From Mesorhabditis belari (lineage: Eukaryota > Nematoda > Chromadorea > Rhabditida > Rhabditidae): a DNA stretch of 64,000 nt. A model generated the notes under the pieces. It did no database searches. It was given only the letters and a program-made list of their open reading frames with translations, and was not told the origin of the DNA. Position 1 is the stretch's first letter, and each line of letters starts with the position of its first letter. The position numbers and the translations under genes were made by a program. Location: assembly GCA_958450365.1 (NCBI GenBank), contig CAUEEP010000933.1, positions 2,130,130 to 2,194,129 on the forward strand, in the 5' to 3' direction. Positions 12,493 through 22,639 of the stretch are shown here, piece by piece.

Positions 12493-12512
12493 ATATATAT
12501 ATATATATATAT
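12493..12512. repeat. (TA)n microsatellite
   Basis: Twenty bases of alternating A/T sit immediately right of the 12227 MITE, in the spacer between two inverted MITEs. Confidence 0.95.
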
Positions 12513-12646
12513 GCTTTATTCAGGGGGCGAATAGAAGCGAACCAGATAATCATAACCATCATAATCATAACATATTGCTACAATACTTTGACAAAAAAAG
12601 AAAGAAAACTAAAAATAGCACAGTAAGACTACAGTTAGGAAACACA

Positions 12647-12911
12647 CCGTAAATACTGTAATAGTACTCCACCCCCATAATGACGGTGCGGAGTGTTACG
12701 TAGTCTAGCTTTGGACGCGTTTTTCTCGACACTGCTTTATGCTACAATGCGCGCTTAGGTATCAAAAAATAGCCCTGAATTTCAGCTATTTTTTGATATC
12801 AAAGACGCATTTTTTGGAAGTACGGGTGCTTTGAAAAATACTAAAAAACTTTTGCGACTAGCGACGACGCGACTGTACGAGGGGGGTGGGGTACTATTAC
12901 AGTATTTACCG
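12647..12911 (-). mobile_element. Palindromic MITE, TACTGTAATA family, right copy
   Basis: This is the reverse-oriented copy of the 12227 element: CCGTAAATACTGTAATAGTAC at the left, GTACTATTACAGTATTTACC at the right, and the same TCAAAAAATAGCCCTGAA core inverted. The two copies could pair into a stem of about 265 bp. Confidence 0.75.
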
Positions 12912-13912
12912 CAGGCACGAAAAGATTAAATATAGGGTAGATTTGACATGGCAATAAGATCTAATTCGTTTACAGATCCTTTCAATTTTCCTACAGACGA
13001 GAAGATACCAGACGGGAGCCTATTCCAAAGCCTACTAATAGGTTGATGCATAAGTCTTTTCGTTTTTTTCGTACTTCTGTTAAAAAGTAACAAATTCACC
13101 AATTAATCTATAGCTTGCTCTATAAAAAAAGTGTTTTTTTGTTCAATTTGCATCTTTTAAAATGAATTTCGGTTCACTTTCAAGCAAATTCGAGAGTGAA
13201 AAACGCCTTTTTCGTAAAAATCTATAAAAAACTCTACGGAAAAATTGGCTGAATGAATTTCTCTGAAATTTTGGCGAAATATCAAACGTTTTTTTTCTCT
13301 ATCTTTTATCTATTGACACGAAGATAGGTTTTCTTTAGCTAAGGTGTCTAAACCGCATCATCGAGTTAGCCCTTTTTGACTACCCGGCTTCATACTCTCA
13401 AGAAAATCCAGGCATAAAATATTTTAAAACCCGTTTTAATGTTATTTTGCAGAAAAATAATTGGTTTTTCTAATGAAATCAACCGTAGTTTAATTGGTGC
13501 ATTTGTTGGCTTGAAACGGCAGACGAAAAGGAACAAAAAGACTTATGCATCAACCTAATAATACGGTTCGCAAAAGAATGATAAAAGGAAAGATGATGGG
13601 GATGAGAATCGACCGAAATTTGATAAGGATGACTACGTGTACTTCTAGGAGTTTCCACAATTTTCAAGAGATTTCAAGAGATTCAAGAAATTGTTGTGGA
13701 AATTTCCACAATTTCCACAACTTTGAAATTCTGGATGCGACTTAGGGTGGAAAAGAATTTTATAGCAAAAAACAAGATCAAAGTAAATACGGCGATATAA
13801 AAGGGGTTTTAAATACTTTTTAAAAAAAGAATTCTCTTCAACTTGAAAGTTGGAATTTTGAAAGCTTTTGATACTCTTAAATTACTTAAATTTTTATTAT
13901 TAATAGTTAAAT
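12912..13912. other. Gene-free stretch
   Basis: No supportable gene. The fragment GACTTATGCATCAACCTA(TA) near 13540 is the inverse of TAGGTTGATGCATAAGTC near 13040; this inverted pair about 500 bp apart may mark another MITE. Confidence 0.45.
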
Positions 13913-14762
13913 TACTCTTTCATCAATTCGGCTATACGGAATAATCCAAAAAACTCTAAACTTTAAACTCAAATTTCTTCTATAGGATGCAATACTTACT
14001 TTAAAAGCAAATCTTCATGAAATGTTTTGGAAAATCAATGAAAATCAAGATGAAGATTGAGAAGTTTAGCTCGAAAACCAAGTAGACGCTGATTAATTTT
14101 TAAGAGCAAATTTTGTCCCGATAAAGTTTGAAACTTGGAATTTTCAAATACTCCTCTTCCAATGAATTAGGCTTTAAAAGTCAATCTTTGACGTTTGACA
14201 ACTTGAAACTTGAATATTTTTTGAAAGGGAATCGAAAATTAACCTATCAATGCTGATTAATGGATGGGGAAAGTTCTATGAATGAGAATATTGATGAAAA
14301 TGAGGATAAATTATTATTATTTAGTTAAATTACTCTTTCATAAATTCGGCCGATCCAAAAAATGAATGAATGATCCAAAAAACTCTAAACTTTAAACTCA
14401 AATTTCTTCTATAGGATGCAATACTTACTTTAAAATAAAAGCTTCATGAAATGCTTTGGAGAGTCAATAAAAATCAAGATGAAAATTAAGAAATTCAGCT
14501 GAAAAGCTAAGTAAACGCTGATTAATTTTTTAAAAAACCTTTTTTTAATTTTTTAAAAAGCAAACTTTGTCCCGATAAAGTTTGAAACTTGGCATTTTCA
14601 AATACTCCTCTTCAAATGAATTAGGCTTTAAAAGTCAATCTTTGACGTTTGAAAACTTGAAACTTGAATATTTTTTGAAGGGGAATCGAAAATCAAACTA
14701 TCAATGCTGATTAATGGATGGGGAAAGTTCTATGATTGAGAAAATTGATGAAAATGAGAATT
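13913..14762 (+). repeat. Two direct copies of a 415-435 bp sequence
   Basis: 13913-14327 and 14328-14762 share long blocks, for example ATAGGATGCAATACTTACTT, CAAATACTCCTCTTC and AATCTTTGACGTTTGA. There are scattered substitutions and a small poly-T expansion in the second copy. Divergence is higher than between the 4.7 kb copies, so this duplication is older. Confidence 0.8.
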
Positions 14763-14892
14763 ACGATTAAAATATTCAGCTCGAAAAATGGTTAAGTTTG
14801 AATTTTGATAAGTGGACGATGCTTTAAGTAACTTTTTTTTAAAAATCCGATTCAAGTTTCTATTGAATCTATGAGTATGAAATGTATGAAAC

Positions 14893-14998
14893 TAACGAAT
14901 CATTCGTAATCGGCTAGCCATTGACGAATCATTCGCAATCGGCTAGCCATTTACAAATCATTCGTTAGCGGCTAGCCGATTCAGAATCATTCGTTAAA
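14893..14998 (+). repeat. 30-bp tandem repeat with internal palindromes
   Basis: About 3.5 units of a 30-bp repeat, each holding CGAATCATTCG and GGCTAGCC, which are both (near-)palindromic. Units differ by 2-5 bases. Confidence 0.8.
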
Positions 14999-15410
14999 GA
15001 AAGTTTTAATTTTATGGCAAAAAATTTCGCGATGAAGCGGAGTCATATAATCGAAAAATTCTCACAAAAAGGCCCACAAAAATTCAAAAAACAGTTTTGA
15101 CATCAGAAATGCCACCTCTAGCCACTAAAACTTTTTCAAAAAATCCGTTTCTAAAAGCCTCTTTTTGTTTGAGACAGCCTGGATAACATTTTCATTTAAT
15201 TTTCAAAACTTTCGATGACTTCAGAAAGCTGAAAGCATTAAAAGACCATTTAAACAAAAAAAGCAATTTTCTTTTCAGAATATTTAAACAATTTTTGATA
15301 TGGATCTTTCAAATTGATCTCACAGTTCTGCGGGTGAAAAGTTTGATGTTTCAACTTTCACGCAATCAGAGTTTTTTTCCAGAACAATTAATTCTATGAT
15401 CAGAAAGCTT

Positions 15411-15643
15411 ATCACCATCGCGATCTCCCGACCTAAACCGCTCCTCAACCGCTCCTCAATCCGATCGAAAACTTATGGGGAATACTTGTCCAGAATGTTT
15501 ACAGGTGATTTCATCAATTTATCACAATCGGAGAACTCAAGGCAGCAATCCGAATCGCTTGGAACAACCCCGACGCAAAAACCCCGGTAGTGGTGCAAAA
15601 TCTCATTGAAAGTATGAATGCCAGAATTTTTCAAGTGATACAG
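15411..15643 (+). pseudogene. Tc3-like transposase C-terminal fragment
   Basis: The frame reads LNPIENLWGILVQNVY, then a TGA stop, then FHQFITIGELKAAIRIAW and NLIESMNARIFQVIQ. This follows the end of Tc1/Tc3 transposases (PDLNPIENLW... with the last catalytic acid in PIEN). About 22 bp inserted between CGACCT and CAATCCGATC breaks the frame upstream. It has no N-terminal part, so it cannot act as a transposase. From about 15508 its frame runs without stop into the coiled-coil exon at 15644. Confidence 0.75.
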
Positions 15644-16591
15644 TACTGGACAAGTGTTACTTCGGAACACCGACAAAAGTTGGAGCTTGAGAAACAGCTA
15701 AAGGTCGGGAATTGTTTCTTAGGATTGTTCAACTTTAAAAAAACGATTCTAGTTATTCAAAATTCCCTTTAGACTTTTGAGATTCAATTCTCCGAGTTAC
15801 AACAAAAGACTGATGAGCAGAACCGGCAGATTATGGAGTACGCGGCGGTGAAGAGTCGATTGGGTGAGTGGAAATGAAGAGCTGAATAATAGCATCAACT
15901 TACAGTACTGGACAATGAAATATCATATTTGAAAAACGATCGGCACTTTTGCGCGTCGGTAACTCCCTTGTCTTTGAGTTTAAACTATTAGTGTTATACA
16001 TTTTCTGAAAGCTCTTTTCAACGGCTACACAATGGTAATATTAATATTTAGAAATACGGTAAAGACAAGGGGGTTACAGACGTGCGAAAGTGACGACCGT
16101 TTTTCAATTATGATATTTCATTATCCAGTAGTGTAGATCGTAATAGCACATTAATGATTATTAAATAAATGTTATTTGGGTTTTTCTTGTTGCTTTTTAA
16201 TTGTTGAATCAGGTTTTTTTGATACTAAAACCACCTTTCCAAAGAATTTGAAACGGTCGCTTTTTAAGAAAATTTTTCTCTAAATAAATGATTTCTCGAA
16301 AGGTTTTTTGGGTTTTAAAACATACTCTTTTCAATGAAACAAAAAAATTAACGATTTAGCTGTTCCCCACCTCTTTAAACCCTTATTTTTAGGAATGTTC
16401 AAGAAGAATTAGAAAATGTATTGAATATTGTATTGAAAATTGTATTGAAAATTAACTTTTTGATGGTTTCTTTAGGCAAAACTTCAACGAAATCTTCAAC
16501 TAAAAGCAAGAAAACATTCTTGAAAATAACTGAACTCAGCAAAGATAAACAAAATATAAAATCGGAGTCGATAAAGAAAGAGCGTGTTTAG
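15644..16591 (+). CDS. Last three exons of a coiled-coil protein with Lys/Ser-rich tail
   Basis: Exons 15644-15703, 15773-15863 and 16476-16591 join in frame (phases 0 and 1) to a TAG at 16589. The acceptors are TTTAG at 15772 and TTTAG at 16475; the donors are GTCGGG and GTGAGT. The first two exons encode heptad-like sequence (HRQKLELEKQLK, then ELQQKTDEQNRQI). The third is basic and Ser/Thr-rich (KTSTKSSTKSKK) and ends KKERV. The second intron holds a 231-bp Tc1-like MITE. The start of the first exon is uncertain: a CAG at 15643 would be an acceptor, or the frame may continue upstream into the Tc3-like fragment. No N-terminal exons were found, and I do not recognise the family. Confidence 0.55.
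15903..16133 (+). mobile_element. 231-bp Tc1-like MITE, copy 1
   Basis: TA flanks (15901-15902, 16134-16135). The ends are CAGTACTGGACAATGAAATA on the left and the inverse of CACTACTGGATAATGAAATA on the right, with subterminal AAAACG and CGTTTT. It is inserted in the second intron of the coiled-coil gene. It has no coding capacity. Confidence 0.88.
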
Positions 16592-16812
16592 ATTAGAGAT
16601 TAGATCTAGATTGAAAAAAAAACTTTCATTACATCTAGATTGAAACTAGGTTTTTTAAAATCGATATTTCTTTCATTTATCCTTTCAATTAATGAAAAAC
16701 TGAAAGATTTGATTGTTCTTTTTCAGATATCGAACATTTTTCAGAAATAATCGCACCCAAGGAATAAACAGATTGATATAAACAGATTCAAACTTCAGAA
16801 AACTTAAATGTA

Positions 16813-17348
16813 CAGGGTGCGTCATAATTATTGCAACAAGAGTTCAAAGACCGTTTTCCAAACAGCTTTCTTATTTTTTTTTGCCCCCTTTTTTGTTGTC
16901 TTGCGTTCTATCTTCTTTATTCTTGCCTGATTGCCTCCCGCTCACACGAAGAAGACGGTTCAGGACTGGTGTGTGGCCAACTTTCCCTCAGTGATCACCA
17001 AGGATGCCTCCAAACTCACCGGATCTCAATGTGATGGACTTTTCCATTTGGGCAAGCTTAGAGACTAATGTCTGCTCTCGAAAACACACAAGTTTGGATT
17101 CTTTGAAGAAGTCTTTGACCAAAGGATGGAAGGCGACTCCTCAAGATGACATTCGGGCCGCAGTGGAGGCATATCCGAACCGATTAAGGGCTGTTATCAA
17201 GGCAAAAGGCGGTCATATCGAATGATCTCTTGTTTCCTTATTTGTTACTGTTAAATAAAGCTACTTCTGTTTAAAAATCTTCTTCCAGTGAAACTTCTTG
17301 GTGTGCAATGCCTTGAGTATCTTGTTGCAATAATTATGACGTACCCTG
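16813..17348 (+). mobile_element. Internally deleted IS630/Tc1/mariner-type element (536 bp)
   Basis: TA target duplication (16811-16812 and 17349-17350). The terminal inverted repeats are CAGGGTGCGTCATAATTATT on the left and AATAATTATGACGTACCCTG on the right, continuing with GCAACAAG/CTTGTTGC. Inside is the 3' third of a transposase gene, so this is a deletion derivative that could only move with help from elsewhere. Confidence 0.9.
16945..17225 (+). pseudogene. Frameshifted transposase C-terminus inside the 16813 element
   Basis: One frame reads KKTVQDWCVANFPSVITKD and another, starting at 17004, reads PPNSPDLNVMDFSIWASLE and ends RAVIKAKGGHIE at 17225. The NSPDLN..D block is the C-terminal part of the DDE/D transposase core of this group. 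Loss of one or two bases around AAGGATGCC splits the gene into two frames, and the Trp expected before PPNSPDLN is missing. Confidence 0.82.
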
Positions 17349-17893
17349 TATAATAGGACATCCAGCTTTTGCACTTTGCTTAAGTTGAAACTTGGCTTTT
17401 CATCAAAAGCATCAAAATTTCTTAAAAACTGATCGATTTTATGAAAGCAAAAGAAGCAAAAGAAGCAAAAGAAATCTCAGAAAATGAAATGGAAAATATG
17501 GAAAGATATTTAGAAAAAGGACAAATCGTTTACACCAATATTTTTCGGGACGGGATTATTGGTCCGAATCGAATTTTGACTTAATTTAAGATGAAACTTG
17601 GCTTTTTCTCAAATCAATCTGTTAAAACAAAGGTACAAATGAATGAATTTTTTAAAAGAATTAATTTTATATATAGTTTTTTTGATATATTTTTAGCCAT
17701 TCACTTCGGATCATTGCCCACTTTTGGTGGAATCGAATTTGCATAAGAAATTCTCTTTTGAAGTGCATAAGAAATGAATGTTGAATGTTGAATGAATGTT
17801 GCTGGGGTTCTTTGTAAAAAGTCTAAAAAGTCTTACAATTTTGTTTCTTTCGAAAGATTTTTCTACAAAAATAGCATTGGATATCAAATTTAC

Positions 17894-18298
17894 GGGGGTG
17901 GGACAAATGCGACCTTTTTTTGCGCACCTGGAGATTTGCGCACCTTTTTTTGCTGGAAAAGGCCTTAGGAAAGGTCGTAGAGCTTCAAAAATGTTTTCAT
18001 AGAAGGGAATCGTATGCGTAGATTCCGAATTTCGACAAATCAGACCTCGCTGACACGTCAAATTTGGGCTAAAAGGCAAAAACTGCGGAAAAGCGTTAAG
18101 TTGCGTAGTTTTTGCCTTTTAGCCCAAATTTGACGTGTCAGCGAGGTCTGATTTGTCGAAATTCGGAATCTACGCATACGATTCCCCTATATGGAAATAT
18201 TTTCGAAGCTCTACGGCCTTGCCTAAGGCCTTTTCCAGCAAAAAAAGGTGCGCAAATCTCCAGGTGCGCAAAAAAAGGTCGCATTTGTCCCACCCCCC
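17894..18298. mobile_element. 405-bp near-perfect palindromic element with 8-bp target duplication
   Basis: The left arm runs 17894 to about 18088 and the right arm about 18100 to 18298, with a loop of roughly 10-20 bp. The arms share TTTGCGCACCTGGAGATTTG, CGAAATTCGGAATCTACGCA and many other blocks with few mismatches. AAATTTAC flanks it exactly on both sides (17886-17893, 18299-18306). The ends start GGGGGTGGGAC. An 8-bp duplication is typical of hAT-type insertion; the class is otherwise unproven. Confidence 0.85.
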
Positions 18299-18423
18299 AA
18301 ATTTACACTTGAAAAAGAATGAATCTGGGCACTTGAATTGTTTCTTTTATCAAAATTCTCCTCAAATCCACTCATTTATCTACTATTCGATCTCTAAAAT
18401 CGACTCCAATCGCTTTTTTTGTT

Positions 18424-18590
18424 TTATGTCATGACAATTGCTCTAAACATTGAGCTATCCGGTACCTCAACTTACCAAGAAAAAGAGGGAAAGAGGAGAG
18501 AAAGAAGTAAGGAAGAAAGGAAGAAAGGAAGATGGTCGAGGTGTCATAGCTATGACAACTCAACTGTGATAAAGTTTAATTGGCCCTCAG
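18424..18590 (-). repeat. Dispersed repeat with tRNA-like A box, copy 1
   Basis: The minus strand carries GTTGTCATAGCTATGACACC, a CTTTC-rich run, and then GGATAGCTCAATG.TTAGAGCA, which matches a tRNA D-arm/A box. The same order occurs at 22253-22383. The B-box half is absent here. It is probably a tRNA-derived repeat. Confidence 0.5.
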
Positions 18591-18699
18591 ACTATTTACG
18601 TTGATGATGATCGAAAATAATACGATACGTATGATCGAAAATAAAACAAAACACAATTAAGCTAGGAAATAACTGAAAAAAACAAAAAGCAAAAGATTT

Positions 18700-18825
18700 A
18701 ACTGCAAAAGGAATTGAACCCGAGCAAAGAGGTAGACTGGTGCGCTTGATACAAGCCTCTTATCTACTACACTGGTGCGCTTGATACAAGCCTCTTCTCT
18801 ACTACACTACCAGGCGATCTGATGG
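18700..18825 (-). repeat. tRNA-like sequence with duplicated A-box/anticodon half
   Basis: On the minus strand TAGTGTAGTAGAGAAGAGGC and the following TTGTATCAAGCGCACCAG occur twice in tandem (about 38 bp each). They are followed by GGGTTCAATTCC, which is close to the pol III B box. This looks like a rearranged tRNA-derived repeat. Confidence 0.5.
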
Positions 18826-19562
18826 ACCGGTGTGTGAACGCCTCAAATAGAAATGCTTTTTGTTTTTGCTTTTTTCTCAAGCTTTTCGTAGCTTTTGTAA
18901 TTGTAAAGAACAAAAAAACAAAAACAAAATTTAAATTTAGCTATCAATTTTACCCGATCAATAAGCAAAACTTGATTTTACAATGTCATTCCCATTCATT
19001 CCCAATTTTCCCATTCATTCATTCCCAATTTTCAATTGCAAAACTTCATTTACAAAAAAGTTTTACAATTGATTCTTGTTTAAACTTAAACCCTTTGAAA
19101 ATAGATTCTTCGGGTTAAGAGTTGAAAATTCAACTCTGTAAAAAGGAAGAGCTTGAAAATATTTCTTAAAAAGTGATATCAGAAAGTAAATAACGTAAAT
19201 TTGATCAGATGCTCTTTAAGTATAAGCAATTTCAAAGAAATGACAACAATTTACCCATAAATTCATTCAAAAAAACAATTAGAAAAACGCGTTTTGGCAA
19301 ACACCTGTTTACAATGGAATAAGAAATGGGAAATGATTGTGAAAATGATTCGAAGAAGAGGAAAATACATGATTTTGGTAAGAAAAGATGAGAAGATTAA
19401 AAAAAAACAGAAAATAGAAAACTTTTTCAAAACTTAGCTTCATTACCCGACTTTTACTTGCTTTAACTTGAAACTTTGAATTTTTAAATGAAAAAGTTGC
19501 CTTAATATAGCATTTTTCTAATTGAAAAGTATAAAATTGTAAAGAAAAATAGGCGCAGAATT

Positions 19563-19790
19563 GGATTAAACAATTCGGCAATGGATTAAACGATTTGGCA
19601 ATGGATTAAACGATCCGGCAATAGATTAAATGATCTGGCAATGGATTAAACGATCCGGGAATAGATTAAATGATCTGGCAATGGATTAAACGATTCGACA
19701 ATGGATTAAACAATCCGGCAATGGATTAAACGATTTGGCAATGGATTAAACGATCCGGCAATGGATTAAACGATTCAGTAATGGATTGAA
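19563..19790 (+). repeat. 20-bp minisatellite, about 11 units
   Basis: The consensus unit is GATTAAACGATCCGGCAATG. Units vary mainly at the CGATCCGG positions (TTTGG, TCTGG, TTCGG). Confidence 0.95.
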
Positions 19791-20293
19791 ATCAAAGAAT
19801 CGACTTTGATTTGCTTTATGTTTCAAACTTTAAACCCAAGATTATTCATTTGGAAGCAGGATTAAACTTTTTAACGATCTTTTAACCTAGTTTAGATTGA
19901 AACTAGTAACTTTTTAGTTGTTAAATTCATCGAAAATAGTCTAAAGAAGGTTAAATGTTACAGTTTTTCGTGTCACAAAAAGGTAAGAAATTGGTTCGAG
20001 TTGGAATGTTTCAAAGTGTTTCAAACATTCACTACAATAATTTAATTGCAAATTGCAAAACAATAAAGAAAAGAATAAAGAATTGATGGGAAAGAAAGAT
20101 GAAAAAATTAAAAGAATCAAGAAAAAAAACCTTTTTCAATAATTGCACATGTTAGATCGTTTTTTTTATTAGCTTAAGTTGAAACTCGTACTTTTTAAAG
20201 CCAAATAAATAAGGATGCTAGCTTTGAATTCATTTTAAAGTTCAAATCAAGCATCAAGAGTCAATTTTGAGTTGATTCAGGTTAAAATTGATA

Positions 20294-20524
20294 CCGTACT
20301 GGACAATGAAATATCATATTCGAAAAACGATCGTCACTTTCGCGCGTCTGTAACTCCCTTGTCTTTGAGTTTAAACTATTAGTGTTATACATTTTCTGAA
20401 AGCTCTTTTCAACGGCTACACAATGGTAATATTAATATTTAGAAATACGGTAAAGACAAGGGAGTTATAGACGCGCGAAAGTGATGACCGTTTTTCAAAT
20501 ATGATATTTCATTGTCCAGTAGTG
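20294..20524 (+). mobile_element. 231-bp Tc1-like MITE, copy 2
   Basis: Exactly the same length and layout as the 15903 copy, with TA on both sides (20292-20293, 20525-20526). It starts CCGTACTGGACAATG and ends CATTGTCCAGTAGTG. It differs from copy 1 at a handful of positions. Confidence 0.88.
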
Positions 20525-20558
20525 TAGTTCTTAGCTCTCAAAATGAGTGACAAAGTTA

Positions 20559-21078
20559 TTGGGTTGGGGAGAATGAGTCGGCGCCGAAAATCAAAAAAAT
20601 GTCTAAAACTTCTATTCGACTTCGTCAAATAATATGTGTTTGATATCAGTAGAATGGTTAACTAATTCTCTACAAAATGACATTTAAAAGAAAATTCAAA
20701 CAGCGCCTCCGCTCAAGAAAAAGCCATTTTTCCACAAAAACTACAAACTGTGATCTAGAAAAAGCCATTGGTGGGATCTTCCTGCAAATTTGGCAACTTA
20801 AGTAATCGAATGTGCTCTATCTTTTTTATATAAACACCAAAGAAGGTTTATGTGAAAGAAACTGTTCAAATGATGAGTCGGACTCTTTGCCATTTTAACC
20901 AGCTGCGTTTGGAAGTTCATAAACTCCACGAAAGAAAAGCTTTGTGGAATCTCTCAAAAGTCATTTTGTAGAGAAATAGTGGATCCTTTTGATGAAACCA
21001 AACGTATGTTTAAAGCAGGCTTTATGTGTGCAAAAAGTCCCTTTAAAGTTTGGCGCCGACTCATTCTCCCCAACCCAA
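20559..21078 (+). mobile_element. 520-bp mariner-type MITE with TTGGGTTGGGGAGAATGAG ends
   Basis: TA flanks on both sides (20557-20558, 21079-21080). The left end TTGGGTTGGGGAGAATGAG continues with TCGGCGCC; the right end is the exact inverse GGCGCCGA...CCCAACCCAA, about 27 bp. The interior does not code. It shares the TTGGGTTG start with the 3739 and 28712 families. Confidence 0.9.
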
Positions 21079-22204
21079 TAAATAAACTTTTTTGGCGCTA
21101 AAGATTTTCACTCAAAGAAGATTTCCAAAGAAAAAGAAAAAAAGCTCACCATTTGAAGCGATCTTTAACTTTCAACGATCAACTTTAACCATTTTTCTTT
21201 AACCATTCTAGATTGAAACTCGTACTTTTTATGTGTTAAATGATTCTAAAATGACCAATAGACTGATAGAACATTTTTTATTATTTAAAAGTGATTTTAC
21301 AATAATTTTAGTGAAACGGCTTTAAAAACACTTCTTTTCAGCATTCAATTTTACTAAAAATGCTAAAATTTGCTAAAATTTGACGTTGAAACATGGATTT
21401 TCCAAGAAACTTTTGTCGAATTTTCTAGAAACGCAAAACTGGGTTAAAACTGACAAAATAGACTCTTTAAAAAGCTTTTCCTTTAAAGTTTGAAAAGTTT
21501 TTAGTCTAGAGAAGTCTAGAGAATTGGACAAAGGTTTCTGGTATGGATATGTGAGGGGAGGATGAGATAAGGAGTACTTGTGTTGATGACGATTGAGGGA
21601 AAAAAGAAGGACTAGTCTGGGAAATGGTTGAAAGAGAAAAAGGAGATTTTAGATTTTGAGGGGGACGACAATGTGGGAAAATGAATTGCTGATTTGGTGG
21701 GGGAAATTGCGCAATTTGCGGAATTGGGGGAGGGGCTGATGAAATGGAAAACGTCGGTTGCAAGAGTGTCGAATACAAGGAAACACTGTAACAAAGTTTT
21801 TCTTTTGGATATATCTTTTATGATTACGAAAACCAAAGCTAAAACTGAGAACCCTGCTTCTTGGCCTTGCTTTGATCAGCTTTCCCACTGGCTGATCAAA
21901 GATCAGTACTGGCACACGTTGAATTGGACTAACCTCGAGCCAATGAATAAAAAGTTAAGATTAGTCCATAAAAGCTGAACCTCGAGTGGATAGTACGAGC
22001 TCTGGCCTTTCTTGTTCTCTGTGGCAATTGACCAGCTTGAAGCTTAAGCAATCTCGAATTGGATACGCTCGCTTTCAGTCAGGTTAACGAAAGTGTGGCT
22101 TGACTCCAGTGCAGAAACATCTTCATCAGAAAAACCGATTTACGATACTTTCAAAGAAGAAATGAAGAAGTGAAGGAATTGACAAGAAAAAATAGATTTT
22201 TGGG
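21079..22204. other. No supportable gene; strand-skewed segment
   Basis: 21530-21790 is strongly purine-rich on the plus strand, so several overlapping minus-strand frames stay open (Pro/Ser/Phe-rich). I see neither conserved motifs nor convincing splice sites. Confidence 0.4.
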
Positions 22205-22383
22205 GAGGGAACTAAACCGTCAGCCTTTTGATTTCTTTCCGGACAATTGCTCTAACCATTGAGCTATCCTGTACCTTAACTTATCAATAAAAAGAGGGAA
22301 AGAGGAGAGAAAGAAGTAAGGAAGAAAGGAAGAAAGAAAGAAGGTCGAGGTGTCATAGCTATGACAACTCAACTGTGATAATA
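22205..22383 (-). repeat. Dispersed repeat with tRNA-like A and B boxes, copy 2
   Basis: The minus strand reads GGATAGCTCAATGGTTAGAGCA (a perfect GCTC/GAGC D stem), then a non-pairing anticodon region, then GACGGTTTAGTTCCC, like a B box. The flank shared with 18424 includes the CTTTC-rich run and GTTGTCATAGCTATGACACC. The anticodon and T stems do not form, so this is not called as a functional tRNA. Confidence 0.5.
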
Positions 22384-22639
22384 GCAGCTGATACAGAACA
22401 AGTGTGATAAATTGGGAAAAGGACAGATCAAAGGCAAAGTCCGGCCGTGAGCTGGTTCAACGTGAACATCTACGCGAACAACAATGATTTATTGTAGTTA
22501 AACGCTTTTTACATTCCAATCGTTTCAAAAAGGCAAAAGTGCACAAATTAGAATTAAAGTAAATAGAAAAATGATCTAATTAAAATGTAAAATTTGCTAA
22601 CTTTTTAGCAAAAAAAAGACTTCCGTAAGCAGAGTGAAA

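Noticed and set aside
19563..19790. Possible CRISPR array because of regular 20-bp units
   Set aside because: Units are contiguous without spacers and the context is eukaryotic; it is a minisatellite.
21506..21915. Three overlapping Pro/Ser/Phe-rich minus-strand frames
   Set aside because: Three frames being open together reflects purine-strand skew; I found no motif or splice sites to choose one.
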